Assembly: GCA_016192025.1 (NCBI GenBank)
Contig: JACPUY010000144.1
Location: forward strand, 1-32,106
Direction of reading: 5' to 3'
Origin: Pseudogulbenkiania sp.
GTDB taxonomy: Bacteria; Pseudomonadota; Gammaproteobacteria; Burkholderiales; Chromobacteriaceae
Length of the DNA stretch: 32,106 nt
Part shown: piece by piece, positions 1 to 11,177 of the stretch
Layout: each line of letters starts with the position of its first letter
Position numbering within the stretch: the first letter of the stretch is position 1
Position numbers and translations under genes: made by a program
Notes under the pieces: model-generated
The model's input: only the letters and a program-made list of their open reading frames with translations
Database searches by the model: none
What the model was told of the DNA's origin: nothing

Positions 1-918
1 GATATCCTTGGCGGCCTGCAGCAAGCGCTCTCGCAGCGAGGCCTGCAGCAGGCCGGAGACCATGCCCAGCGCCGGGACCACCGGCGTCCCACCGGTCAGC
101 AGCATGCCCAGCATGCGGTAGAAGCGGGCCAGCTGGTAGATGCGCATGCGCTCGCCGACGGCAGGGATTTTCCACAACTGGGTGCCGAACCAGCGCTTCA
201 CTGCCGCCTGCGAGAACAGGTAGACCGCCCCGACCAGCAGCCCGACCAGCGCCAGCAACAGCGTGCCGGCGTGGGCTTGGATCAGATGGCCCCAGGCCAA
301 CAGCAGGCGAGAGAACAGCGGCAGGTCGGTGCCCATGGCTTCGTAGACGCCGGCGAAGCGGGGCACTACGTAGGCCAGCAGGAACAGCATCACCAAGCCC
401 CCCACCGTGATCAGCAAGACCGGGTAGATGGAGGCATTGATCATCTTCTTGCGCACCACGTCGGCCTGCGCCTGGTAGGCCACATAGCGCCCCAGCGCGT
501 TCTCCAGGTCGCCGGTCTTTTCACTGGCCCGCACCGTGGCCAGATAGAGCGGCGGAAAGATGTCGGGAAATTGCTGCAGCGCGACCGACAAGGTCTGGCC
601 TTCGTACAGGCGTCGGATCAGGCGCTCCAGCACCCGCCGCGATTCCGGGCGCTGCTCTTTCTCGTTCAGCGCCTCCATCGCCTCGACCAGCGACAAGCCG
701 GCTTCCAGCAGGGCAAGCAGCTCCTGGGTGAACAGCAGCAACTGGAAACGGCTGTACGTCAGCGAGGGCAAGGCGAAAGCCGCAGATTTCTGCTTGACCG
801 CCAGCACGGTATAGCCCTGGCTCCTGGCTTGGCTGATGGCCTCTGCATCGTTGAGAGCCTCCAGTGCCAGCAGGGTGACCTCGCCATTATTCTTGACCGC
901 TTTTATCTCGAAGCGCAT
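1..918 (-). CDS. gspF: Type II secretion system inner membrane protein GspF (partial, C-terminus runs off the window)
   Basis: Minus-strand frame from ATG at 918 reads MRFEIKAVKNNGEVTLLALEALNDAEAISQARSQGYTVLAV...LLLFTQELLALLEAGLSLVEAMEAL..., typical GspF/PilC family; no stop before the window edge. Confidence 0.9.
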   Translation of the reverse strand, partial: MRFEIKAVKNNGEVTLLALEALNDAEAISQARSQGYTVLAVKQKSAAFALPSLTYSRFQLLLFTQELLALLEAGLSLVEAMEALNEKEQRPESRRVLERLIRRLYEGQTLSVALQQFPDIFPPLYLATVRASEKTGDLENALGRYVAYQAQADVVRKKMINASIYPVLLITVGGLVMLFLLAYVVPRFAGVYEAMGTDLPLFSRLLLAWGHLIQAHAGTLLLALVGLLVGAVYLFSQAAVKRWFGTQLWKIPAVGERMRIYQLARFYRMLGMLLTGGTPVVPALGMVSGLLQASLRERLLQAAKDI

Positions 919-926
919 GTGACGTC

Positions 927-1340
927 CTACCAGTTGCCTAGGTCTGCATCCTCGCCGCTACCACCCGTCTGCCCATCCTTGCCGTAGCTGAACAGATCGT
1001 ATTCGCCATGTTCTCCCGGCTGCCGGTATTGATACGGGCGTCCCCACGGGTCGGCAGGGACCCCCTTCTTGAGATAGGGACCCTCCCATTTGGGCTCATC
1101 GGCGGGATGGGTAAACAGCGCCGTCAGGCTTTGCTCGGTGGAGGGATAGTGCCCGGTATCGAGCCGGTATTGGTCCAGCGCCTTTTCCAGCGCATCGATC
1201 TGGGCCCGCGCCGTCTTGACCTCGGCCTTGCCCACCTGGGCGAAATAACGCGGGGCGACGTAACCGGCCAAGAGGCCGATGATCACCATCACCACCAGCA
1301 ACTCCAGCAGCGTGAAGCCTTGCTGGACAGGCTTCTGCAT
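927..1340 (-). CDS. gspG: Type II secretion system major pseudopilin GspG (start could be upstream, up to 1412)
   Basis: Prepilin motif QQGFTLLELLVVMVIIGLLAGYVAPRYF and a C-terminal DPWGRPYQYRQPGEHGEYDLFSYGKDGQTGG pseudopilin signature. Confidence 0.92.
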   Translation of the reverse strand: MQKPVQQGFTLLELLVVMVIIGLLAGYVAPRYFAQVGKAEVKTARAQIDALEKALDQYRLDTGHYPSTEQSLTALFTHPADEPKWEGPYLKKGVPADPWGRPYQYRQPGEHGEYDLFSYGKDGQTGGSGEDADLGNW

Positions 1341-1702
1341 CGAGCGTCCCATGGCTGCCTTCACCCTGCTCCCCTCCTGCCGCGCCTTCTCATACGCGGA
1401 CTCAGTGTTCAACGGTGCACTGCGCTCGATGACGAGTTGTCACAAGCGCTTCTTGCACCCACTACAAATAACGCAGTGAGTTATTTATAGGTCGCACCAC
1501 TATTTTTTTCCATGCAATGAATTATGATTTAAATTTTTATTTAAAATATGACATTTATAGGGGTTCATCACCTCGGAAAAGAGGCGCTGGACAGCAATGG
1601 CTACAACCGGAGAAAAGACCGAAAGCGATCGCGCGGCGGCGGTGTCGGGAGGGGGAAACTGGGCAGGGCCCGTCATGCCGCAAAGCATGCACGATAGAAA
1701 AA

Positions 1703-1723
1703 ACGGACCCGCAGGGGGTCCGT
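1703..1723 (-). terminator. Rho-independent terminator downstream of purA
   Basis: Inverted repeat acggaccc / gggtccgt with an A-run (T-run on the minus strand) at 1698-1703. Confidence 0.75.
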
Positions 1724-1747
1724 CGTTCGGGCAGGCTTGGAACGGTC

Positions 1748-3079
<1,332 letters not shown>

Positions 3080-4231
3080 TCAGTTAAACGGAACGACCTG
3101 CCAGCCATCGGCGGCCAAGACCAGCTCACGGTCGCAGTCCAGCGCCACGGCCGATTCACCCAGGTAATCGATGATGACCCGCTCGCCGGCGGCACGCAGC
3201 GCCGCTACAGTGTCACGGGCAGCCGCCAGGTCGCGCGCCTTGACGCGAATGCCTTGCGCGGCATCACGTTCCGGCAGAATGCGTACCAGATCGCGCAGGT
3301 CGAGACTGAAACCAGTGGCCGGACGGGCGCGGCCGAACTTGCGGCCCACGTTGTCATAACGCCCGCCGCGCGCCAGCGCCTCGGACCAGCCCGGAGCGTA
3401 GGCGGCGAACATCAGGCCGGTGTGGTAGAAATCGCCGCGCAGCTCGGCCAGGTCGAAGCTCAGCTCCACCTGCCCGTCCAGCGCATTGGCGATGGCGGAC
3501 AGTTGCATCAGCCCCAGCTCCACTTCCGGCAGCGACGGCAAACGGGTGCGCGCCTTGTCGAGAATCTGGCGCGGGCCGTACAGCTCGGGCAGCGCCAGGA
3601 AAGCGCTCTTGTACGGCTCGGCCACCTCGGCCACCAGTTCGCGCACCGTGGCGATATCCTTGGATTGCAAGGCGCCGAACAGCTCGCGGGTGTCTTCGGC
3701 AGCCAGGCCGGCCGCGGCGGCGATGCCGCGGAAAATGGCGATGTGGCCGACGTCCAGCCGCAGCTTGTCGACGCCGACCTGACGCAGCGTGGCCAGCATC
3801 AGCTCGATGACTTCCAGGTCGGCCTCGATGCCGGCGTAGCCGTACAGCTCGGCGCCCACCTGGAGCGGTTCACGCGAGCTCATCAGGCCGCCGGGGCGGG
3901 CATGCACCACGCTGCCGGCGTAGCACAGCCGGGTCACGCCGGTGCGGTTGGACAGCAGGTGGGCGTCGATACGCGCCACCTGCGGCGTAATGTCGGCACG
4001 CAGGCCGAGCTGACGACCGGACAAGTGGTCGTCCAGCTTGAAGGTCTTGATATCCAGCGCGCTATCGCCTTCCGACACCAGGGCGTCAGCGTATTCGATC
4101 AGCGGCGGCAACACCAGCTCGTAGCCGGCCGTGCGGAACAGCTCCAGCATGGCAGCCTTGGCCGATTCGACCTGGCGGGCGGTGGCGGGCAGGATATCTG
4201 CAATATGTTCGGGGAGCAGCCAGTTACGCAT
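3080..4231 (-). CDS. hisZ: ATP phosphoribosyltransferase regulatory subunit HisZ
   Basis: MRNWLLPEHIADILPATARQVESAKAAMLELFRTAGYELVLPPLIEYADAL, class II aaRS-like HisZ; adjacent to hflC and purA as in betaproteobacteria. Confidence 0.92.
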   Translation of the reverse strand: MRNWLLPEHIADILPATARQVESAKAAMLELFRTAGYELVLPPLIEYADALVSEGDSALDIKTFKLDDHLSGRQLGLRADITPQVARIDAHLLSNRTGVTRLCYAGSVVHARPGGLMSSREPLQVGAELYGYAGIEADLEVIELMLATLRQVGVDKLRLDVGHIAIFRGIAAAAGLAAEDTRELFGALQSKDIATVRELVAEVAEPYKSAFLALPELYGPRQILDKARTRLPSLPEVELGLMQLSAIANALDGQVELSFDLAELRGDFYHTGLMFAAYAPGWSEALARGGRYDNVGRKFGRARPATGFSLDLRDLVRILPERDAAQGIRVKARDLAAARDTVAALRAAGERVIIDYLGESAVALDCDRELVLAADGWQVVPFN

Positions 4232-4251
4232 AAGTACTCAGTACAGAATAA

Positions 4252-4276
4252 AAGGCGGGGGTGGTTGCCCCGCCTT
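4252..4276 (-). terminator. Hairpin between hflC and hisZ
   Basis: Inverted repeat aaggcgggg / ccccgcctt. Confidence 0.45.
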
Positions 4277-4330
4277 GCCGTCAGCAAACTGGCCGATAGT
4301 CTGCCGGCCAGTCACGATTATTTCAGATTG

Positions 4331-5212
4331 TCACTTCGCCTTGCCGGCTGCCTGCGGGCTCTTCAGATAGCGGAAGAACTCGCTGGACGGTTCCAGCACC
4401 AGCACGTCGCTCTTGTTCCTGAACGACTCCTTGTAGGCGTCCATGCTGCGCCAGAAGGCGTAGAATTCCGGATTCTTGCCATACGCTTCGGCATAGATCG
4501 CGGCCGCCCGGGCATCACCTTCACCCTTGACCTGCTGCGCCTTGCGGTAGGCTTCGGCCAGCGTCACTTCCCGCTTGCGGTCGGCTTCGGCGCGGATGCG
4601 CTCGGCCTCGGCGGCACCTTCGCTACGCAGCTGGCTGGCCACGGTACGGCGTTCGGACTGCATGCGGTCGTAGACCGAACTGCTGATTTTATCCGGAAAA
4701 TCGACGCGCTTTAAGCGCACATCGAGAATTTCTACCCCGATTTTACGCGCATCAGCGTCGGCACGCTTGCGAACAACCTCCATGACTTGATCTCGCTGCC
4801 CGGAAATGACATCGGAAACCGTTTTCTGGCCGAATTCGGCACGCAAACCGTCGTTGATGGTCTGCTTCAGCCGCGCCACGGCGGCCAACTCGTTGCCGCC
4901 CACGCTCTTGTAGAACTGCTCGACGTTGACCACGCGCCATTTGACGAAACTGTCGACCAGCACGTTTTTCTTCTCGCGCGTGTTGAACAATTCCGGCGTC
5001 TCGGCGTCGATGGTCAGCACGCGGCGGTCGAAGTAGCGCACGTCCTGCATCAGCGGCACCTTGAAATGGATGCCCGGATCCTTGATGATCTCGACCACTT
5101 CGCCGAACTGGAACAGCAGCGCAAACTGGCGCTGATCAACGGTGAACAGCGACAGGCTGGCCAAGAACAGCAGGCCGGCGACCGCCACGACTACAGATAC
5201 CAATCTTTCCAT
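4331..5212 (-). CDS. hflC: Protease modulator HflC
   Basis: SPFH-domain protein (LSLFTVDQRQFALLFQFGEVVEIIKDPGIHFKVPLMQDVRYFDRRVLTIDAETPE) directly after hflK. Confidence 0.95.
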   Translation of the reverse strand: MERLVSVVVAVAGLLFLASLSLFTVDQRQFALLFQFGEVVEIIKDPGIHFKVPLMQDVRYFDRRVLTIDAETPELFNTREKKNVLVDSFVKWRVVNVEQFYKSVGGNELAAVARLKQTINDGLRAEFGQKTVSDVISGQRDQVMEVVRKRADADARKIGVEILDVRLKRVDFPDKISSSVYDRMQSERRTVASQLRSEGAAEAERIRAEADRKREVTLAEAYRKAQQVKGEGDARAAAIYAEAYGKNPEFYAFWRSMDAYKESFRNKSDVLVLEPSSEFFRYLKSPQAAGKAK

Positions 5213-5215
5213 GGC

Positions 5216-6409
5216 TTAGCGCTCCGCTCCGAACATGTCACGTCCCCTGGTCACGTCCCGTCCCTCCCGCGGCGGGCTGGCCGGAGAAGACGGTAGCGCA
5301 GACTCGGCGTGGGATGGCGCCGCCGTGGAGGCCGGCAGACCGTTGCCCGGACTGGTCGACTGGATCAGCTTGTCGAGCGGCAGATAGAGCAGGTTGTTGC
5401 CGCCCTTCTGGTCGACCAGCACCTTGCTGCTGCTGGTCATGATCTGCTGCATCATGTCGAAGTACAGCCGGTCGCGCATGACCTTGGGCGCCTTGTTGTA
5501 CTCGGACAACACCTGCTTGAAGCGGGCGGCGTCGCCTTCGGCGCGCGAGACAGCGCGCTGCTTGTAGGCCTCGGCCTCCTCGGTCAGCCGCGCGGCCAGG
5601 CCCTGGGCCTTGGGCACCACGTCGTTGGCGTAGGCCAGACCCTCGTTGCGCAGCTTGTCCTTGTCCTGCCCGGCCTTGACCGCGTCTTCGAAGGCCGCCT
5701 GCACCTGCTCCGGCGGCTGCACGTCGTTAATGTTCACCTTGGCGATGCGCACACCCAGCGCATAGCGGTCGACCGCGCTCTGGATCAGCCGCTGGCTTTC
5801 CGCCGCGATCTGGGCGCGCCCCTCGTTCAGCACGAAATCGACCTTGTTGCGCCCGACGATCTCGCGGATGGCGGTTTCGGCGGCCTGCTTGACGATATCC
5901 TTGGCGTCCCGGTCGGCTGCCGCGTTGTTGAACAGGAAGGCCTTGGCATCCTGCACGTCGTACTGCACCGAGAGCTGGACGTCGATGATGTTCTGGTCTT
6001 CGGTCAGCATCAGCGACTCTTCCGGCACCCGGTTCTTGGCACTACTGCGGTAGCCGACTTCGATGCTGCGCACTTCGGTCAGGTTGACGATCTCAACCTT
6101 CTCGAACGGGTACGGCAAGTGCCACTGCAACCCCGCCTGGGTGGTGTGGTGATAGCTGCCCAGACGCAACACCACGCCCTCCTCGCGGGCATCCACCACG
6201 TAAAAGCCGCTGGCCAACCACAGCGCCACCACCACGCCGAGTGCGGCGCCGATGCCGCCCTTGAAGGCCATCCGCGGCTCCGGTGCCTTGCCGGACGGCT
6301 TGGCCCCCAACAGGCGGGCCAGTTTCTGGTTGAGTTTGCGGAACAGCTCGTCGAGGTCCGGCGGTCCATCGTTCCCACGACGGCCCCATTTGGGATCATG
6401 CTGCGACAT
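5216..6409 (-). CDS. hflK: FtsH protease activity modulator HflK
   Basis: MSQHDPKWGRRGNDGPPDLDELFRKLNQKLARLLG...GFYVVDAREEGVVLRLGSYHHTTQAGLQWHLPYPFEKVEIV, typical HflK. Confidence 0.96.
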   Translation of the reverse strand: MSQHDPKWGRRGNDGPPDLDELFRKLNQKLARLLGAKPSGKAPEPRMAFKGGIGAALGVVVALWLASGFYVVDAREEGVVLRLGSYHHTTQAGLQWHLPYPFEKVEIVNLTEVRSIEVGYRSSAKNRVPEESLMLTEDQNIIDVQLSVQYDVQDAKAFLFNNAAADRDAKDIVKQAAETAIREIVGRNKVDFVLNEGRAQIAAESQRLIQSAVDRYALGVRIAKVNINDVQPPEQVQAAFEDAVKAGQDKDKLRNEGLAYANDVVPKAQGLAARLTEEAEAYKQRAVSRAEGDAARFKQVLSEYNKAPKVMRDRLYFDMMQQIMTSSSKVLVDQKGGNNLLYLPLDKLIQSTSPGNGLPASTAAPSHAESALPSSPASPPREGRDVTRGRDMFGAER

Positions 6410-7532
6410 TGTTATTTCTATCTTCGCTAGGGGGTTTGTTGGAGAGGACCTGCACCCGTTCAGCCAGGGCCTCACGCAGGAGTCCCAGCCCGGCCCCGGT
6501 CAGCGCCGACGCCCGCACCGCCAGCGGCAAGCCGTCGGCGTCACGCTCGATGACCGGCTCCAGAGCACGCAGATCGGTCTTGTTCCAGACGATCAACTGT
6601 GGAATATCGTCGGCGCCGATCTCTTCCAGCACGCGGTTGACCTCTTCGATTTGCATGTCGCGCATCGGGCTGGCCGAGTCGACCACGTGCAGCAGCAGGT
6701 CGGCCTGTACGGTTTCTTCCAGCGTGGCGCGGAAGGCGGCCACCAGCGTATGCGGCAGGTCGCGGATGAAGCCGACCGTGTCGGACACCACGATCGAGGC
6801 CTGCTCGTTCAGGTACAGCTTGCGGCTGGTGGTATCCAGCGTGGCAAACAGCTGGTCCGCCGCATAACTCTTGGCCTTGGTCAGCGCGTTGAACAGCGTG
6901 GACTTGCCGGCGTTGGTGTAACCCACGATGGAGACCGACGCGATGCCGTTGCGGTTGCGGTTGCGGCGCTGGGTCTTGCGCTGCTTCTGCACCTGCTCCA
7001 GCCGCGTTTTCAGCATCTTCACCCGGTTGCCGAGTAGCCGGCGGTCAGTTTCCAGCTGGGTTTCCCCCGGGCCACGCAGGCCGATACCGCCCTTCTGTCG
7101 CTCCAGGTGGGTCCAGCCGCGCACCAGGCGGGTGGCCAGATGGGACAACTGCGCCAATTCGACCTGCAGCTTGCCTTCAAAGCTGCGCGCGCGCTGGGCA
7201 AAGATGTCCAGAATCAGGCTGGAACGGTCGATCACCCGGCACTGCAGCACACGCTCGATATTGCGCTCCTGCCCGGGAGAGAGCTGATGATTGAAGATCA
7301 CCACATTAGCCGAAGTTGCACGGACCAGCGCGGCGATTTCCTCCACCTTGCCCTTGCCGGCAAACAAGGCTGCATCGGGACGCTGGCGCTTGCCATGGAC
7401 GAGGCCCATGACGTCAACGCCGGCACTCTTGACGAGATCGACGCATTCATCGACGTTTTCCTGGAAATCGGGGTCGCCGAAATCCAGACACACGATGACG
7501 GCCTGATCACCTATATCGGGACGGTCAAACAC
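6396..7532 (-). CDS. hflX: GTPase HflX
   Basis: VDVMGLVHGKRQRPDAALFAGKGKVEEI...GIGLRGPGETQLETDRRLL...SIVGYTNAGKSTLFNALT; overlaps the hflK start by 14 nt. Confidence 0.97.
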   Translation of the reverse strand: MFDRPDIGDQAVIVCLDFGDPDFQENVDECVDLVKSAGVDVMGLVHGKRQRPDAALFAGKGKVEEIAALVRATSANVVIFNHQLSPGQERNIERVLQCRVIDRSSLILDIFAQRARSFEGKLQVELAQLSHLATRLVRGWTHLERQKGGIGLRGPGETQLETDRRLLGNRVKMLKTRLEQVQKQRKTQRRNRNRNGIASVSIVGYTNAGKSTLFNALTKAKSYAADQLFATLDTTSRKLYLNEQASIVVSDTVGFIRDLPHTLVAAFRATLEETVQADLLLHVVDSASPMRDMQIEEVNRVLEEIGADDIPQLIVWNKTDLRALEPVIERDADGLPLAVRASALTGAGLGLLREALAERVQVLSNKPPSEDRNNNVAA

Positions 7533-7619
7533 CTGAGATAACCGAACTCACAAAAAGAAAGGCTGGTAGGCGCCCGCCATGGGGAGCCCCGCCAACCTTT
7601 CGAGGGTTTGCGTAAACAA

Positions 7620-7880
7620 TCAAGCGTCTTGCTGCTCGTTCTTCTGGGCAACAGGCTGCTCATGCGGAATGGATACCGGGCGTGCCGGCACAACGGTGGA
7701 GATGGCATGCTTGTAAACCATCTGGGTTACCGTGTTTTTCAGGAGGACCACATACTGGTCAAAAGACTCGACCTGGCCTTGCAGTTTGATACCGTTTACC
7801 AGATAAATGGATACCGGCACATGTTCCTTGCGCAGAGTGTTCAGGAACGGGTCTTGTAACATTTGCCCTTTAGAGCTCAT
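7620..7880 (-). CDS. hfq: RNA chaperone Hfq
   Basis: [69 protein letters not shown], canonical Hfq. Confidence 0.99.
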   Translation of the reverse strand: MSSKGQMLQDPFLNTLRKEHVPVSIYLVNGIKLQGQVESFDQYVVLLKNTVTQMVYKHAISTVVPARPVSIPHEQPVAQKNEQQDA

Positions 7881-7980
7881 TCGTTTTCTCCGAATCGATG
7901 ATTGTTGTATTAAAAATCTTGTATCAGCCTGATAGACAGAACCAGCTATCTTTCTAGCAGAAAACCAGCAGGCATACTAT

Positions 7981-9372
7981 TTATTGCTTGTTGCGCAACT
8001 TACCCTTCTTGCCCAGTGTCACCAGCTTGCCGGGTTTGCCGCCCTTGCTTTCTTTCTCGTCGAACGGGTTTTCGGTCGACTTGTACTGCACCCGCAACGG
8101 CGTCCCTTGCAGTTTGAACACTTTTCGATAGGTATGTTCCAGATAGCGGGTATAACTGTCCGGCACCTTGTCCAGTGCGTTGCCGTGAATCACGATAATC
8201 GGCGGATTCATGCCCCCTTGGTGAGCATAACGCATTTTCGGCCGCACCTGCCCCACCCGCGGTGGTGCCTGACGCTCTACTGCCACCTGCAGCACGCGGG
8301 TCAGCTTCGGCGTCGCCAGTTTGGCCATGGCGGCGCGGTAGGCTTCGTCGATCGACTTGAACAGGTCGGCGATGCCGCGCCCCTCGATGGCCGAGATGAA
8401 ATGAAACTTGGCAAAGTCGAGGAAGCCCAGCTTGCGCGCGATCTCACGCTTGACCAGTTCCTTCTGCTCGGTATCGATGTTGTCCCACTTGTTGACCGCC
8501 ACCACCAGCGCCCGCCCCGCCTCCAGCGCAAAGCCGGCGATGGTGGCGTCCTGTTCCGAGATGTCGAGCTGGGCATCCAGCACCAGCACTGCCACGTTGG
8601 CATCCTCGATGGCCTTCATGGTCTTGATCACCGAAAACTTCTCGATGGTCTCGCTGACCTTGCCACGTCGACGCACACCCGCCGTATCGATGATGGTATA
8701 GGTGTGGTCGTCGCGCTCGAAATCAATGTAGATGCTGTCGCGCGTGGTGCCGGCCTGGTCGAACGCGATCACCCGCTCTTCACCCAGGATGGCGTTCACC
8801 AGCGTCGACTTGCCGACGTTGGGGCGGCCGATGACGGCAAACTTGGGATGGCGCGCTTCCTTCTCGTCGCTGGCCGCCGGAAACGGCTCGAGCACCATCT
8901 CCATCAGTTCACGCACGCCGTCGCCATGCGCGGCCGAGATGGCCAGCGGCTCGCCCAGGGCCAGCTCGTGGAACTCCGCCCCCGCGATGGACGAGCTGAT
9001 GCCCTCGGCCTTGTTGACCACCAGGAATACCGGGCGGTCGTTCTGGCGCAGCCGGTTGGCGATGATCTTGTCCTGCGGCGTGATGCCGGTGCGACCGTCG
9101 ACCAGGAACACGATGGCATCGGCCTCGTCAACGGCCTGCAGAGTCTGGCGCGCCATTTCGAACAGGATGCCTTCGTCCACGACGGGTTCGAAGCCGCCGG
9201 TGTCGACCACCAGGTACGGCTTGTCGCCGACGCGGCCATGACCGTAATGGCGATCGCGGGTCAGGCCCGGCTGATCCGCCACCAGCGCATCACGGCTGCG
9301 GGTCAGGCGGTTGAAGAGGGTCGATTTGCCGACGTTGGGCCGGCCGACCAGAGCTACTGTTGGTTTCATCAA
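7981..9372 (-). CDS. der: Ribosome biogenesis GTPase Der (EngA)
   Basis: Two tandem G domains ([34 protein letters not shown] and [34 protein letters not shown]) plus a KH-like C-terminus. Confidence 0.98.
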   Translation of the reverse strand: MMKPTVALVGRPNVGKSTLFNRLTRSRDALVADQPGLTRDRHYGHGRVGDKPYLVVDTGGFEPVVDEGILFEMARQTLQAVDEADAIVFLVDGRTGITPQDKIIANRLRQNDRPVFLVVNKAEGISSSIAGAEFHELALGEPLAISAAHGDGVRELMEMVLEPFPAASDEKEARHPKFAVIGRPNVGKSTLVNAILGEERVIAFDQAGTTRDSIYIDFERDDHTYTIIDTAGVRRRGKVSETIEKFSVIKTMKAIEDANVAVLVLDAQLDISEQDATIAGFALEAGRALVVAVNKWDNIDTEQKELVKREIARKLGFLDFAKFHFISAIEGRGIADLFKSIDEAYRAAMAKLATPKLTRVLQVAVERQAPPRVGQVRPKMRYAHQGGMNPPIIVIHGNALDKVPDSYTRYLEHTYRKVFKLQGTPLRVQYKSTENPFDEKESKGGKPGKLVTLGKKGKLRNKQ

Positions 9373-9381
9373 GAGACCGCT

Positions 9382-10524
9382 TTATTCCAGTGACAGCATC
9401 GCCAAGCGACCGTTACGCCCCAACAGCAGCGCCGTATCACCCAACGATACCGGTTGTCCGGTCAGGCGCTCGGTCCCGACCTTGGTACGGCCCACGATGC
9501 GGCCGCTGTCGCCGGCAACCAGATGAGCATACCCCTCACCATCGGTTACCAGCACATAGCGGCCCAGCATGGCCGGACCCGACACGTTTCGATATTTCAG
9601 ATCATCCAGTTTCCAGACGTTGCGGCCGGTGCTGCGGTCAAACGCCCACAGGCTGCCATCGTCACCGGTGACGTACACATTGCGCGCATCGACTGCCAGT
9701 CCATGGCTGGACGACACGTCGCGCGCCCACAGCAGGTTGCCACTGCGGGCCTCGAAGCAGGCGACCCGCCCCTGGAAAGCCACCGCGCACACCTGACCGG
9801 CGTCAAACACCGGGCGCGACACCACGTCGGTCACCCGCTCCAGTTCGGTCGCGCCGCGCGGGCTGGCCACGCTGGCCTCCCACAGTACATTGCCGTTTTT
9901 CGGACTCAACACCAAGAGACGCCCACCAGCCTGGCCGGCGAGAATCGCCTCGTCCCCGGCGCGCTGCAGAGAGCCGGTGTTCTGCACCGTCAACTGCGGC
10001 AACGCCCGGGCCACCGACCACAACTGCTTGCCATCGGTCAGGGCAAATCCGGTGATACGGCCGTCGTTGGTGCGCACGGTGACGACATCACTGCCAACCT
10101 GCGGCGCCTCCAGGGCCACGCTGGTCAGCGTCTGCTCCCAGCGGGTGGCGCCACTGGCCCGGTCGACCGCCAACAGCCGGCCATCGGTGGTCGGCAGCAG
10201 CACCAGCTGGTCGTTCACGCCCGGGCCGGCACTCAGCTCGCGCTTGAGCGCCAGTTCATTGACCTTGCGTCCGCTCAGGGCATCGAAGACCGCGATATGG
10301 CCACGGGCTTCGGCCACGATCACATTGCCGTTCTGGTAGACCGGCAGAAATCCGCCATGGGCCACATCACCGATGGACTCGGACCACTTGAGCTTGACCG
10401 GCTGCTCGATACGGACCTCCTGCAGCGGCGTCGGCTGCAAACGCGAGGAGCCCTCGAACCAGCTGGCGCATCCGGACAACAGGCCCGAGGAAATCAGGGC
10501 AGAAACCAGTAAACGACGGCGCAT
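9382..10524 (-). CDS. bamB: Outer membrane protein assembly factor BamB (lipoprotein)
   Basis: Signal peptide with lipobox LLSGCASWF; PQQ-like beta-propeller repeats; located between der and yfgM-like/hisS. Confidence 0.93.
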   Translation of the reverse strand: MRRRLLVSALISSGLLSGCASWFEGSSRLQPTPLQEVRIEQPVKLKWSESIGDVAHGGFLPVYQNGNVIVAEARGHIAVFDALSGRKVNELALKRELSAGPGVNDQLVLLPTTDGRLLAVDRASGATRWEQTLTSVALEAPQVGSDVVTVRTNDGRITGFALTDGKQLWSVARALPQLTVQNTGSLQRAGDEAILAGQAGGRLLVLSPKNGNVLWEASVASPRGATELERVTDVVSRPVFDAGQVCAVAFQGRVACFEARSGNLLWARDVSSSHGLAVDARNVYVTGDDGSLWAFDRSTGRNVWKLDDLKYRNVSGPAMLGRYVLVTDGEGYAHLVAGDSGRIVGRTKVGTERLTGQPVSLGDTALLLGRNGRLAMLSLE

Positions 10525-10527
10525 CGC

Positions 10528-11157
10528 TCAGCCTCCCAAGGCGTCAAGTTTGGTCTGAATATACTGGCGGTTGGGCGAATCCCCCACCAGCTTGGCCAAG
10601 GCCGACTTGTACTGGTCGCGTGCCGCCTTCTTGTCACCCTTGGCCGCGTAGACGTCACCCTTCAGGTCGAGAAACAGGGCATCGAAGGCGCTGGCATGCT
10701 CTTGGTTCAACTCGGCGATGGCCGCATCGTAGCGCTTCTCATCGAGCAGCACCGCCGCCATACGCAGACGGGCCACCGCTTGCAAGGCCGGCTCCCGGGC
10801 ATGCTCTACGGCCCAGCCCAGCTGCGACTTGGCCAGCGCCAGATCCTGCTTGTCGAATGCGGCCTTGGCCACCAGCAAGGCGCCGCGGCTGGCGTAGGCG
10901 GTGCGCCCGTAGTCGCTTTGCAGCTTGGCAATGGAGCTCTTCAAGCGGGTCAGATCGCCGGACTGGGCCGCGCTGGCCACGTCGTCGTAAATGACGGCAG
11001 CCTTCTCCGCCTGCGATTGCTGGTAATACGTCCAGCCCTTGGTGCCCAGGTAGCCGAGCGCGGTTGCCAGCACCGCCGCCGAAATCCACTTTCCCCACTG
11101 CGACCAGAAGGCCTTCAGCTCGTCGATCTGTTCCTGTTCCTGCAAGTCGAACGCCAT
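10528..11157 (-). CDS. YfgM-like tetratricopeptide protein (SecYEG ancillary subunit family)
   Basis: MAFDLQEQEQIDELKAFWSQWGKWISAAVLATALGYLGTKGWTYYQQSQAEKAA, typical N-terminal TM of the YfgM family; syntenic between bamB and hisS. Confidence 0.85.
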   Translation of the reverse strand: MAFDLQEQEQIDELKAFWSQWGKWISAAVLATALGYLGTKGWTYYQQSQAEKAAVIYDDVASAAQSGDLTRLKSSIAKLQSDYGRTAYASRGALLVAKAAFDKQDLALAKSQLGWAVEHAREPALQAVARLRMAAVLLDEKRYDAAIAELNQEHASAFDALFLDLKGDVYAAKGDKKAARDQYKSALAKLVGDSPNRQYIQTKLDALGG

Positions 11158-11177
11158 CGCGTTCCCCCTTTTTTTAT

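Noticed and set aside
3254-4714. 486-aa plus-strand ORF across hisZ and hflC
   Set aside because: Antisense shadow of two recognised genes.
7984-9393. 469-aa plus-strand ORF opposite der
   Set aside because: Mirror of der with almost the same limits; codon-bias artefact.
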